In this document: one piece after another, positions 51,204 to 59,780 of the stretch
Layout: the number at the start of each line of letters is the position of its first letter
Numbering within the stretch: position 1 is the stretch's first letter
NCBI RefSeq assembly: GCF_000024345.1
Contig: NC_013729.1
Location: 7,502,001 to 7,566,000 of the forward strand
Length of the DNA stretch: 64,000 nt
Source: Kribbella flavida DSM 17836
GTDB lineage: Bacteria; Actinomycetota; Actinomycetes; Propionibacteriales; Kribbellaceae
Direction: 5' to 3'
Translations under genes and position numbers: made by a program
The notes under the pieces: generated by a model
The model's database searches: none
Told to the model about the DNA's origin: nothing
Seen by the model: only the letters and a program-made list of their open reading frames with translations

Positions 51204-52850
51204 GTGTCGAACCAGACCGTCAGTCCGGGTGCCCTGCTCGCCGGCCGTTACCGGATCGCCGAGCTGCTCGCGGAGATCGACGGTGCGCGGGTGTGGCGGG
51301 CAGTGGACGAGGTGCTCAGCCGAGCGGTCGTCGTGGACGTGCTCCCGGTCGGGGACCCGCGGCAGAACGTGCTCTTCGACGCCGCCCGGCGGGCCGCTGC
51401 GGCGAACGACCCGCGCTTCCTGCGGGTGCTCGACTGCGACGTCTACGAGGGCGTCACGTACTGCGTGCGCGAGTGGGCCGGAGGCCGCCCACTGGAACGC
51501 ATGCTCGGCGCGGGGCCGCTGACCGGCCAGCAGGCCGGCTGGCTGGCCCGCGAGGTGTCCGAAGCGCTCGAGAACCTGCACCGCACCGGCCACTCGCACG
51601 GCTCGATCTCCCCGGCCACCGTGGTGGTCACCGACGCCGGCGCGATCAAGGTGGTCGGCCTGGCCACCGAGGCTGCGCTGCGCTCGACCGGTCCGGGGTC
51701 GCCGGAGGAGGACGTCCGCGCCCTCGGCGAGATCCTGTACGCCTCGCTCACCGGCCGCTGGCCCGGTCCCGCTCCCGCGTGGGGACTGCAGCCCGCGCCG
51801 GTCGAGCACGGCCGCCTGCTCAGCCCGCGCCAGGTCCGCGCCGGCGTACCGCGGTCCCTCGACGACATCACCGACCGGCTGCTCGGTGACCCGCCGCGGC
51901 ACCACGCCGCGCCGATCACCAGTGCGGCCGGCTTGTCCGCGGCGCTGTCCGGCGTCGTCGGCAGCTCGCACGAGCCGCCGAGCCAGATGGACGAGACGAT
52001 CGCCGTCGCCCGGCAGAACGGCAGCATCGACGACGCGACCCAGATCGCCCCCGCGATCCCGGCCGTGCCGCCCGCGGTCGACCCGGCCCCGCCGCGGCCG
52101 AGCAGCAACGGCCAGACCGCGCACGCGGCGTACGGGCAGGCGGCGGAGACCCGGCCGGTCGCCGCGCAGTCCGCGCCCCCGAACGGCGGCGGCCGCCGTC
52201 GCCCACCGGCGGAGGAACCGCGCCGCCGGGGCAGCTGGGGTGGACGGATCCTGATTCTGCTCGCCGTCCTGGCCCTGCTGTCGGTGGTGCTGATGGCGCA
52301 GTTCCTGGTCAAGGGCGCGATCAACCGCGACCAGGGCAGCAACGGCACCACTCCGAACGTGCCGCAGACCTCCGGCCCGCCGGCGCAGACCAACGAGAAG
52401 GTGACGATCACCGACGCCAAGGACTTCGACCCCGAGCCGAAGGGCAACGGCGAGGAGCACCCGGAAGACGTCGGCGCCACCTACGACAACAAGCAGAGCA
52501 CCACCTGGACGACGATGTCGTACAGCAAGGCGGCGCTCGGCGGACTGAAGAACGGCGTCGGGATCTACTACGACCTCGGCCAGCCCACCAACGTCTCCGA
52601 GGTGACCGTCAGCCTGGTCGGCGACGGCACCGACCTGGAGCTGATGGTGCCGAAGACCGAGGGTGACAAGGCGCCGAGCTCGGAGAGCGGCTGGAAGTCG
52701 GTCGCCGTCGCGGAGGACGCCGGCCCGACGGCCTCGCTGAAGCCGGAGGCTCCGACCCAGACGCGGTACGTGCTGGTCTGGTTGACCAAGCTGCCGAAGG
52801 ACGGCGGCGGCTACCGCGGCGAGATCTCGGAGGTCGTGGTCAAGAAATGA
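51204..52850 (+). CDS. MurJ-associated pseudokinase with extracellular discoidin-like domain
   Basis: 548 residues. The kinase-like domain (about 14-255) lacks key residues: the VAIK lysine position reads VVVDV, HRD reads HGS (HSHGSISPATVVV) and DFG reads VGL, so it should not phosphorylate. A Pro/Arg-rich linker leads to one membrane helix (about 346-366) and an outside domain with a discoidin-like beta pattern (WTTMSYSK onward). In M. tuberculosis this unit is the C-terminal half of Rv3910, whose phosphorylated pseudokinase binds FhaA. TAGCAT at 51094-51099 is a possible -10 in the 198 bp gap after murJ. The stop overlaps sigM (ATGA). Confidence 0.85.
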   Translation: MSNQTVSPGALLAGRYRIAELLAEIDGARVWRAVDEVLSRAVVVDVLPVGDPRQNVLFDAARRAAAANDPRFLRVLDCDVYEGVTYCVREWAGGRPLERMLGAGPLTGQQAGWLAREVSEALENLHRTGHSHGSISPATVVVTDAGAIKVVGLATEAALRSTGPGSPEEDVRALGEILYASLTGRWPGPAPAWGLQPAPVEHGRLLSPRQVRAGVPRSLDDITDRLLGDPPRHHAAPITSAAGLSAALSGVVGSSHEPPSQMDETIAVARQNGSIDDATQIAPAIPAVPPAVDPAPPRPSSNGQTAHAAYGQAAETRPVAAQSAPPNGGGRRRPPAEEPRRRGSWGGRILILLAVLALLSVVLMAQFLVKGAINRDQGSNGTTPNVPQTSGPPAQTNEKVTITDAKDFDPEPKGNGEEHPEDVGATYDNKQSTTWTTMSYSKAALGGLKNGVGIYYDLGQPTNVSEVTVSLVGDGTDLELMVPKTEGDKAPSSESGWKSVAVAEDAGPTASLKPEAPTQTRYVLVWLTKLPKDGGGYRGEISEVVVKK

Positions 52851-53560
52851 CCTCCGACATCACCCGGATCGGTCCGCCCCCCAGCCCGGGCGGCGACGCG
52901 GTCGCGACGCACAGCTACGACACCATGGACGACCACGAGCTGCTCCGGCTGCACGTGGCCGGCAACCCGGACACGTTCGGTTACCTGGTCAAACGGCACC
53001 GGGACCGGATGTGGGCGGTCGCGATCCGGACCCTCGGCGAGCCCGAGGAGGCGGCCGACGCGCTGCAGGAGGCGTTCATCTCGGCGTTCCGCCGGGCCGA
53101 CTCGTTCCGCGGCGACGCCAAGGTGACCACCTGGCTGCACCGGATCGTGGTGAACGCCTGCCTGGACCGGATCCGGCGCCGCCAGGTCCGGGCCGCCGAC
53201 CCGTTGCCCGAGGACGAGGACCGCGCCGCCGAGCTGGCCGGCCCCGCCGAGGACGACCCGGCCGAGGTGCGCGAGCGCCGGCTGGACGTGCTGAACGCGC
53301 TCAAGCAGATCAACTCCGACCAGCGCAGCGCGCTCGTGCTGGTGGACATGGAGGGCTACTCGATCGAGGAGGCGGCCGCCATCCTCGGGTGCGCACCCGG
53401 CACGGTGAAGAGCCGGTGCGCCCGCGGCCGGGCCCGGTTGCTGCCGTTGCTACGGCACTGGCAGACCACGCGCGGCGGCAGCGGACCGGACGACGACGGC
53501 CCGGCAGCGGCCGCCGCGAAACCGGCAAAAGCTGGTTCCGGATCGGGGGGAACCGAATGA
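52847..53560 (+). CDS. sigM: ECF RNA polymerase sigma factor, SigM-type
   Basis: 237 residues. Region 2 contains DALQEAFISAFRRADSFRGDAKVTTWLHRIVVNACLD and region 4 GYSIEEAAAILGCAPGTVKSRCARGRARL. A Gly/Ala-rich tail of 30 residues ends the protein. Conserved position between the murJ pseudokinase and an anti-sigma factor marks it as SigM, a stress sigma factor. The 3' end doubles as a promoter (GGAAC at 53549). Confidence 0.93.
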   Translation: MTSDITRIGPPPSPGGDAVATHSYDTMDDHELLRLHVAGNPDTFGYLVKRHRDRMWAVAIRTLGEPEEAADALQEAFISAFRRADSFRGDAKVTTWLHRIVVNACLDRIRRRQVRAADPLPEDEDRAAELAGPAEDDPAEVRERRLDVLNALKQINSDQRSALVLVDMEGYSIEEAAAILGCAPGTVKSRCARGRARLLPLLRHWQTTRGGSGPDDDGPAAAAAKPAKAGSGSGGTE

Positions 53561-53574
53561 CCGGGCCGTCCGTC
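53549..53574 (+). promoter_or_regulatory. SigM-like ECF promoter inside the sigM 3' end
   Basis: GGAAC (53549-53553), 17 bp, CGTC (53571-53574) matches the ECF/SigM consensus. It overlaps the last sigM codons and would start transcription near 53582, upstream of the anti-sigma gene. Seen as a sequence match; use by SigM is inferred. Confidence 0.55.
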
Positions 53575-53676
53575 GAAGCGGAGTCGCCCACCCGCGACCC
53601 CCTAGCGTTCGCCGACCGGAGCACTTCACCGATGACCACTCTGCGCACGTCCCGTGAGGGGGCGAGTCCCCGATGA
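53557..53676 (+). CDS. Possible 39-codon ORF coupled on both sides (sigM-rsmA gap)
   Basis: ATG 53557 overlaps the sigM stop as ATGA and the stop at 53674 overlaps the anti-sigma start as ATGA. The 39-residue product is Ser/Thr/Arg-rich, with no recognised motif. It may be translated only to pass ribosomes on, or it may be a fortuitous frame in an intergenic promoter region. Confidence 0.35.
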   Translation: MTGPSVEAESPTRDPLAFADRSTSPMTTLRTSREGASPR

Positions 53677-54425
53677 CCGAATCCGGTCTGCCGACCAGTG
53701 AGCACCTCGAGCACCTGGACACGGACACGATCGCCGACCTGATCGAGAACCTGCTACCAGCCCCCGAGGCGCACCGCGCGCGGGAGCACGTGAAGGCCTG
53801 CCCGGACTGCCAGCAGACGTACGACGCGCTGCTGCAGCTGACCGAGGATCTCGCCGACGAGGGCCGCACCGACATCCCGATGCCGGCCCACGTCGCCGAG
53901 CACCTGAACGCCGTGATCGCCTCGGAGTCCGTACTGCGGGCCTCCACGGTCGGCGTGCACTCGCTGGCCCAGCTCCGCGAGGAGCCGCACCGGCACCTGC
54001 CGAAGCTGCTGCTCGCGGCGGCTGCGGTGGTCGTCGTCGCGGCGGCCGGCGTCGGCGTCGTCCTGGCGACCGCGGACCACAGCAAGGAGGGCGCGGCCGG
54101 GATCAGCGACCCGACGTCGGTGCCCAGCATCTCGACCGAGCAGGTCGGGCCGGACGCCCAGCGCTGGCTGGAGAACTCCAACGACGCGGTGCTGCACGGC
54201 GACGCGGCCGAGATCGCCTGCGCCAAGCAGTTCGCACAGGGCCGGCCGAACTCCGTGCTCCGGCTGGTCCAGCCGGCCACGGTGGACGGCAAGCGGTCGA
54301 CGGTGATCGGGCTGCCCGGCGGGTCGCCGCGGGACCTGCAGATCTTCGTGGTCACCGGGTGCAGCGAGCCCGGTGGCGTCGCGACGCCCTTCTACGACAC
54401 GACCATCACGCTGCGCAACCGCTGA
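53673..54425 (+). CDS. rsmA: Membrane anti-sigma factor (zinc-finger type), partner of SigM
   Basis: 250 residues. An N-terminal ZAS motif HxxxCxxC (His39, Cys43, Cys46 in REHVKACPDC) precedes one membrane helix (about 110-133), with an outside domain of about 115 residues that has two cysteines. It should bind SigM and hold it at the membrane until a signal arrives. Position matches Rv3912 (RsmA). Confidence 0.85.
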   Translation: MTESGLPTSEHLEHLDTDTIADLIENLLPAPEAHRAREHVKACPDCQQTYDALLQLTEDLADEGRTDIPMPAHVAEHLNAVIASESVLRASTVGVHSLAQLREEPHRHLPKLLLAAAAVVVVAAAGVGVVLATADHSKEGAAGISDPTSVPSISTEQVGPDAQRWLENSNDAVLHGDAAEIACAKQFAQGRPNSVLRLVQPATVDGKRSTVIGLPGGSPRDLQIFVVTGCSEPGGVATPFYDTTITLRNR

Positions 54426-54474
54426 CTCCGTTCGGTGAGCCACCGGCTGGCCGGACGGGCACGGTGGGTACCTT

Positions 54475-54502
54475 GGGAATGGTCGGCCTCTAGGATCCGT
54501 TG
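54475..54502 (+). promoter_or_regulatory. SigR/SigH-type oxidative-stress promoter of trxB
   Basis: GGGAAT (54475-54480), 18 bp, GTTG (54499-54502) is exactly the Streptomyces SigR (mycobacterial SigH) promoter consensus. Transcription would start about 35 bases before trxB. trxBA is the classic SigR target. Confidence 0.8.
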
Positions 54503-54542
54503 AGTACGACGTCCAGTCTCGACGACACCGAGGAACGCCCAG

Positions 54543-55550
54543 ATGAATCGCGCGAGCATGAGCGACCCAGCCGTCCGCAACGTTATCGTCATCGGCTCCG
54601 GCCCGGCGGGTTACACCGCTGCCGTGTACGCCGCGCGGGCGCAGCTGGAACCGCTGGTCTTCGAGGGTTCGGTGACCGCTGGTGGTGCGCTGATGACGAC
54701 CACCGAGGTGGAGAACTACCCCGGTTTCTCGCAGGGCATCATGGGTCCGGCGCTGATGGACGAGATGCGCACGCAGGCCGAGCGGTTCGGGGCCGAGCTG
54801 GTCGCCGACGACGTGGTCGAGGTCGACCTGACTGGTGACGTCAAGGTGGTCACCGACTCGGCCGGCGCCCAGCACCGGGCCAGGACCGTGATCTTGGCGA
54901 TGGGGTCGGGCTACCGCAAGCTGGGGCTGCCGCGCGAGGAGCAGCTGTCCGGTCGCGGTGTGTCGTGGTGTGCGACGTGTGACGGGTTCTTCTTCCGTCA
55001 GCACGAGATCGCCGTGGTCGGTGGTGGCGACACCGCGATCGAGGAGGCCACGTTCCTGACCCGGTTCGCCGACAAGGTGACGATCGTGCACCGGCGCGAC
55101 GAGCTGCGGGCCTCGAAGATCATGGCCGAGCGGGCGTTCAGCAACGACAAGATCGAGTTCGCGTGGAACTCCGAGGTCGCCGAGATCCACGGTGACGACA
55201 AGCTGACCGGCGTGACGTTGCGCGACACCGTGACCGGTGAGACCCGCGCGCTGCCGGTGTCGGGCTTGTTCATCGCGATCGGGCACGACCCGCGCTCGGA
55301 GCTGGTCAAGGGCCAGGTGCACCTGGACGAGGAGGGCTACGTGCTGGTCCAGCCGGGCAGCACCGCCACCAACCTGCCGGGCGTGTTCGCCGCCGGTGAC
55401 CTGGTCGACCACACCTACCGCCAGGCCATCACCGCGGCCGGCACCGGCTGTTCGGCCGCGCTGGACGCCGAGCGCTTCCTGGCCACCCTGGAGCACGTCG
55501 AGCAGTCCGCCGCCGCGACCGCGGCGGCCACCGAGCCCGTCTCCGTCTGA
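54543..55550 (+). CDS. trxB: Thioredoxin reductase
   Basis: 335 residues. FAD motif GSGPAGYTAAVYAARA, redox pair CATC (Cys143/Cys146), NADPH motif GGGDTAIEEATF and the C-terminal GVFAAGDLVDHTYRQA are all present. It reduces thioredoxin with NADPH. GAGGA eight bases upstream of ATG 54543; a SigR-type promoter lies 40 bp upstream. Confidence 0.97.
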   Translation: MNRASMSDPAVRNVIVIGSGPAGYTAAVYAARAQLEPLVFEGSVTAGGALMTTTEVENYPGFSQGIMGPALMDEMRTQAERFGAELVADDVVEVDLTGDVKVVTDSAGAQHRARTVILAMGSGYRKLGLPREEQLSGRGVSWCATCDGFFFRQHEIAVVGGGDTAIEEATFLTRFADKVTIVHRRDELRASKIMAERAFSNDKIEFAWNSEVAEIHGDDKLTGVTLRDTVTGETRALPVSGLFIAIGHDPRSELVKGQVHLDEEGYVLVQPGSTATNLPGVFAAGDLVDHTYRQAITAAGTGCSAALDAERFLATLEHVEQSAAATAAATEPVSV

Positions 55551-55585
55551 CACCTACTCGAGAAACAACCGAAGGAGAGCCGTCC

Positions 55586-55915
55586 GTGGCCGAGAAGATG
55601 AACGCCGTCACCGATGCCGAGTTCGACCAGACCGTGCTGAAGAGCGACAAGCCGGTCCTGGTGGACTTCTGGGCCGAGTGGTGCGGCCCGTGCCGCCAGG
55701 TCTCGCCGATCCTGGAGGAGCTGGCGCAGGACCACAGCGACAAGCTGACCTTCCTCAAGATGAACGTCGACGAGAACCCGGTCACCCCGAGCAACTACCG
55801 GGTCACCGGTATCCCTACCATCAACGTCTACGTGAACGGTGAGCTGGCCAAGTCCATCGTCGGTGCGAAGCCGAAGGCGGCACTGCTGAAGGAACTGGCC
55901 GACTTCACCGGCTGA
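55586..55915 (+). CDS. trxA: Thioredoxin
   Basis: 109 residues with the active site WCGPC (Cys33, Cys36) and cis-Pro in GIPTINVY. GAAGGAGA precedes the GTG. Directly after trxB, 35 bp apart, so one operon; substrates include ribonucleotide reductase and peroxide-reducing enzymes. Confidence 0.97.
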   Translation: MAEKMNAVTDAEFDQTVLKSDKPVLVDFWAEWCGPCRQVSPILEELAQDHSDKLTFLKMNVDENPVTPSNYRVTGIPTINVYVNGELAKSIVGAKPKAALLKELADFTG

Positions 55916-55987
55916 CCAGTACCTGGTGAGAGACTGCCTGGCACCCCTTTCACGGGGGTACCGTCCGCCGCACGGCAAGGAGCATTG

Positions 55988-57121
55988 ATGGAAGCCCCCA
56001 ACGGCGCCCGGATCTACCGGATCGGTGACAGCGGCGAGGCCGTGGCCGAGATCATCGGCAAGCTGCAGCGCCTCGGTCTGCTGGCCCCCGGCCCGCGGTC
56101 CGTGTACGACGAGGAGACCGCGCACGCCGTTCGGGGCTTCCAGCAGCAACGCGGGCTGATGATCGACGGAATCGTCGGTCCGCAGACCTACCGTGCGATC
56201 GACGACGCCCGCTGGCGGCTGGGCGACCGGCTGCTGACGTACGTCGTGTCGCACCCGCTGACCGGGGACGACGTGGTCGCCCTGCAGGCCAAGCTGCAGG
56301 AGCTCGGCTTCGCCGTGGCGCGGGTGGACGGGATCTTCGGTCCCGACACCCAGCGCGCGGTGACCGAGTTCCAGCGCAACATGGGCCTGCCGGCCGACGG
56401 CACCTGTGGCCCGTCCACGTTCAAGGCGCTGCAGCGGATCCGGCCGATGGCGACCGGCGGGCGGCCGGACGCGCTGCGGGCCTCCGAGGCGGTCCGGGCG
56501 GCCGGTCCGCGGCTGTCGGGCAAGACCGTGGTGATCGACCCGGGCCATGGCGGCTTCGACTACGGCTGGGAGGGCTTCGGCCTGCGCGAGTCCGACGTGG
56601 CCTACGACCTGGCCGCCCGGATCGAAGGCCGGCTCGGCGCCACCGGCGTACGGGCATACCTGTCGCGGGGGCGTGACCAGGGGCCGGACGAGCTGGCCCG
56701 GGCCGCGTTCGCCAACGAGACCGACGCGAACCTGTGCGTCTCCCTGCACACCGACGGGTCGGCGAACCCCGAGGCGCAGGGCGTCGCGACGTACTACTAC
56801 GGCACGGACCTGCACGGCGCGTCGTCCAGCGTCGGCGAGCAGTTCGCCGGCCTGGTGCAGCGCGAGATCGTGGCCCGCACCGACCTGCTGAACTGCCGCA
56901 CCCACCAGAAGACGTGGGACCTGCTGCGCCGGACCAAGATGCCCGCGGTTCGGTTGGAGATCGGCTACGTCACCAACCCGCACGACGCGTCCCGGCTGGC
57001 CGACCCGGCCTTCCGCGACGTGGTCGCCGAGGCGATCGTGGTCGCGATCCAGCGCGTGTACCTGCCGCCGGAGCAGGACGCCGCCACCGGCATGCTGCGC
57101 TTCGGTCAGCTGACTGTCTGA
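55988..57121 (+). CDS. cwlM: CwlM-type N-acetylmuramoyl-L-alanine amidase family protein
   Basis: 377 residues. Two peptidoglycan-binding-1 repeats (about 20-70 and 95-150) are followed by an Amidase_3 domain with VIDPGHGGFDYG, a conserved SLHTDGSANPEAQG histidine and RLEIGYVTN. There is no signal peptide. In mycobacteria the cytoplasmic CwlM is not a wall hydrolase but activates MurA when phosphorylated, and the same role is likely here. AAGGAG precedes ATG 55988. It follows trxA and ends at a terminator. Confidence 0.9.
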   Translation: MEAPNGARIYRIGDSGEAVAEIIGKLQRLGLLAPGPRSVYDEETAHAVRGFQQQRGLMIDGIVGPQTYRAIDDARWRLGDRLLTYVVSHPLTGDDVVALQAKLQELGFAVARVDGIFGPDTQRAVTEFQRNMGLPADGTCGPSTFKALQRIRPMATGGRPDALRASEAVRAAGPRLSGKTVVIDPGHGGFDYGWEGFGLRESDVAYDLAARIEGRLGATGVRAYLSRGRDQGPDELARAAFANETDANLCVSLHTDGSANPEAQGVATYYYGTDLHGASSSVGEQFAGLVQREIVARTDLLNCRTHQKTWDLLRRTKMPAVRLEIGYVTNPHDASRLADPAFRDVVAEAIVVAIQRVYLPPEQDAATGMLRFGQLTV

Positions 57122-57131
57122 CCCGGTACGA

Positions 57132-57180
57132 CGAATCGCCCGCCCGCTGCTCTGCGCAGCCGGCGGGCGATTCGTTTTCT
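57132..57180 (+). terminator. Intrinsic terminator after cwlM
   Basis: 13 bp perfect arms (CGAATCGCCCGCC and its complement, 57132-57144 and 57162-57174) are followed by TTTTCT. The best intrinsic terminator in the window. Confidence 0.88.
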
Positions 57181-57191
57181 GGTTCAGCCGA

Positions 57192-59342
57192 TCACTTTTC
57201 TGACCGCTCCAGCGCGACCGTGGGCAGCATCCGGTCGAGCTTGGCCGGCAGCCACCAGGCCCGCGTGCCCAGCAGCCGCAAGACGGCCGGGACGATCACG
57301 CAGCGGATCAGCAGGGCGTCGACGAGCACGGCCGTGGCCAGGCCGAGGCCGAACTGCTGCAGCATCCGGTCCGGGCTGAGCAAGAAGGCGCCGAACACGA
57401 CGATCATGATCGCGGCGGCCGCGGTGATCACGCTGCCGGTGGTCGCCAGGCCTTCCCGGACCGCCAGCACCGGGTCGCCGGTCCGGCGCCACTCCTCGTG
57501 GATCCGGGAGATCAGGAACACCTCGTAGTCCATCGAGAGCCCGAACACGATCGCGAAGATCATCACCGGCACGAAGGCCTCGATCGGTCCCGGCTGGGCG
57601 CCGAACCAGCCTTCCTGGAAGACCAGCGTGATGACTCCGAGCGAGGCGCCGATGCTGAGCAGGTTGAGCACGGCCGCCTTGATCGGGATCAGCACGGACC
57701 GGAACACGACCAGCAGCAGCAGCGCGGACAGCCCGACCACGACCAGCACGAAGATCGGCAGCCGGCTGCTCACCGCCGCCGCGAAGTCGTCGGCCGCGGC
57801 GGTCGCCCCGCCGACCAGGTACGTCGCCTTGGTCTCCGCCGCCACCGCCGGCAGCGTGCTGTCCCGCAACCGCTCGACCAGCTTGCTGGTGGCCTCGTCC
57901 TGCGGCGCCGAGTCCGGGAACACCACCATCGTCGCCACCTGGCCGTCGGCCGTCATCCGGGCCGGCGTGACCGCCGCGATGCCGGGCTCCGAGGCCAGCT
58001 TGCGGTTCAGGGTGTCCGCGGCCACCTGGTTGCCTTCCGACACCACGATCAGCGGCCCGTTGAAGCCCGGCCCGAATCCCTGAGCCAGCAGGTCGTACGC
58101 CTTCCGGCTGGTCTTGGCCGGGTCGTCGGTGCCCGCGTCGGCGAAGCCCAGCCGGAGGTCCAGCGCCGGCAGACAGAGTGCTGCGAGGGCCAGCACGCCC
58201 AGAACCAGAGGCGTCCAGGGCCGCCGCTGGACGAGGCCGGCGAGCTTGCGCCAGCCGTCTCCCGGCGTACGGCGGGCCTTGGCCGCGTGCTTCAGGACGC
58301 TGCGCTCGATCCGGCGGCCGAACAGCGCGAGCAAGGCGGGCAGCAGGGTCACGGCCGCCAGCATCGTCATCAGGACGGTCAGCGTGACGCCGAGAGCCAC
58401 TCCCTGCAGGGCTCCGAGGCCCAGCGCCAGCAGTCCGAGCAGCGCGATCACCACGGTGCAGCCGGCGAAGAGCACCGAGCGGCCCGCGGTATCCAGCGCG
58501 ATCTGCGCGGCCTGTGTGCGGTCGGCCCCGCGCTGGAGCTCGCCGCGGTAGCGGGAGAAGATCAGCAGCGCGTAGTCGATGCCGACGCCGAGCCCGACCA
58601 GCATCATCACCGGCGCCGTGTAGTCCGGCACCGTGAAGACGTGCGAGGCGAGCACCAGCAGGCCGAGCGTGCTGCCGACCGCGAAGACGGCCGTCAGCAG
58701 CGGAAGACTTGCCGCCAGCAACGATCCGAAAAGGAAGACCAGGATCACCAGCGCCGCCAGGATGCCCGCCCCTTCGGCAGCTCCGCCGCTGCTTTCGGCC
58801 GCCGCCCGGACCGGGTCGCCGCCCAGCTCGACCACCAGTCCGTCGGTGGCCGCCTCCTGGGCCTTGGTGATCACGCCGCGCACGGCTTCAGGATCGACGT
58901 CGGTACCGTCCAGCGTCACGTTCGCGTACGCCGTACGGCCGTCCGCCGAGACCGTTCCCTGCTCGGCGAAGGGATCGCCGACCTCCGCCACGTGCGGCTG
59001 GTCACGCACCTCCGCGAGCATCGCGGCGATCCGGCTCTTGGTGGCCGGCTGGTTCACGCCGGCCTCGTCGTACAGGACGATCTGCAGCTCGTCGGCGGTG
59101 CCGCGCGGCTGGTGCTTCTCGAGGACCTCGATCACGCGCTGGGACTCGGTGCCCGGCAACGAGGTGTCGTTGCGGTACGCGTCGCCCACCAGCGTGGAAC
59201 CGACCGTGACGGCGATCAGCGCGACCAGCCACAACGCGACCGCCGGTCCGGCGTGCCGCTGTGCCCAGCCGGAGATGCGGCCCAGCAGGCCGGGCGGCGG
59301 CTGGTGGCCGGTGCTCGTCCGGGAGGGAGTGTCGACAGTCAT
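57192..59342 (-). CDS. MMPL/RND-family transporter
   Basis: 716 residues with 12 helices in two blocks, each preceded by a large outside loop, and the motif GLGVGIDYALLIFSRYR in the first block and FGLSMDYEVFLISRIHE in the second, typical of MMPL proteins. These export lipids or drugs using the proton gradient; the substrate here is unknown. The start ATG 59342 follows GAGG, in the gap shared with a divergent PadR regulator that probably controls it. Confidence 0.92.
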   Translation of the reverse strand: MTVDTPSRTSTGHQPPPGLLGRISGWAQRHAGPAVALWLVALIAVTVGSTLVGDAYRNDTSLPGTESQRVIEVLEKHQPRGTADELQIVLYDEAGVNQPATKSRIAAMLAEVRDQPHVAEVGDPFAEQGTVSADGRTAYANVTLDGTDVDPEAVRGVITKAQEAATDGLVVELGGDPVRAAAESSGGAAEGAGILAALVILVFLFGSLLAASLPLLTAVFAVGSTLGLLVLASHVFTVPDYTAPVMMLVGLGVGIDYALLIFSRYRGELQRGADRTQAAQIALDTAGRSVLFAGCTVVIALLGLLALGLGALQGVALGVTLTVLMTMLAAVTLLPALLALFGRRIERSVLKHAAKARRTPGDGWRKLAGLVQRRPWTPLVLGVLALAALCLPALDLRLGFADAGTDDPAKTSRKAYDLLAQGFGPGFNGPLIVVSEGNQVAADTLNRKLASEPGIAAVTPARMTADGQVATMVVFPDSAPQDEATSKLVERLRDSTLPAVAAETKATYLVGGATAAADDFAAAVSSRLPIFVLVVVGLSALLLLVVFRSVLIPIKAAVLNLLSIGASLGVITLVFQEGWFGAQPGPIEAFVPVMIFAIVFGLSMDYEVFLISRIHEEWRRTGDPVLAVREGLATTGSVITAAAAIMIVVFGAFLLSPDRMLQQFGLGLATAVLVDALLIRCVIVPAVLRLLGTRAWWLPAKLDRMLPTVALERSEK

Positions 59343-59360
59343 CCGATGTGCCTCGCTTTG

Positions 59361-59399
59361 CTACATGTAGCGGTTCTACTTATCTACTGTCGACGGTAG
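59361..59399. promoter_or_regulatory. Palindromic sites between the MMPL and PadR genes
   Basis: CTACATGTAG (59361-59370) is a perfect 10 bp palindrome and CTACTGTCGACGGTAG (59384-59399) a near-perfect one; ATGT/ACAT-type cores suit PadR. TAGACT (59412-59417) precedes ATG 59424 by six bases. Confidence 0.6.
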
Positions 59400-59423
59400 C
59401 AGGCTTATGGGTAGACTGGCTAC

Positions 59424-59750
59424 ATGAAGGCGGACGCCCTGCGAGGTCACCTCGACCCGATGATCCTGGCCGTGGTCGAGCACGAGCCCCTGCACGGCTA
59501 CGCGATCATGGAGGCGCTGCAGGAGCGCAGCGGCGGCGCGCTGGACCTGCCGACCGGCACGCTGTACCCGGCGCTGCGGCGGCTGGAGCGCGCCGGCTAC
59601 CTGGCCAGCGAGTGGAGCACTGTCGGCGGCCGCAAGCGCCGGACGTACCAGCTGACGCCGGCCGGGCAGAAGATGCTCGTCGCCGGGCGCGGTGAGTGGG
59701 AGACGTTCCGCACGGTCATCGAAGGCGTGCTGCGGCCGCGGACGAGCTGA
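59424..59750 (+). CDS. PadR family transcriptional regulator (short form)
   Basis: 108 residues, essentially the winged helix and one helix (AVVEHEPLHGYAIMEALQERS, then LPTGTLYPALRRLERAGYL). Likely controls the divergent MMPL exporter and perhaps the convergent HAAS-type gene. Leaderless by layout. Confidence 0.9.
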   Translation: MKADALRGHLDPMILAVVEHEPLHGYAIMEALQERSGGALDLPTGTLYPALRRLERAGYLASEWSTVGGRKRRTYQLTPAGQKMLVAGRGEWETFRTVIEGVLRPRTS

Positions 59751-59780
59751 TCCGGCGGCAGCCGGCCGGGACCGCGGAGG

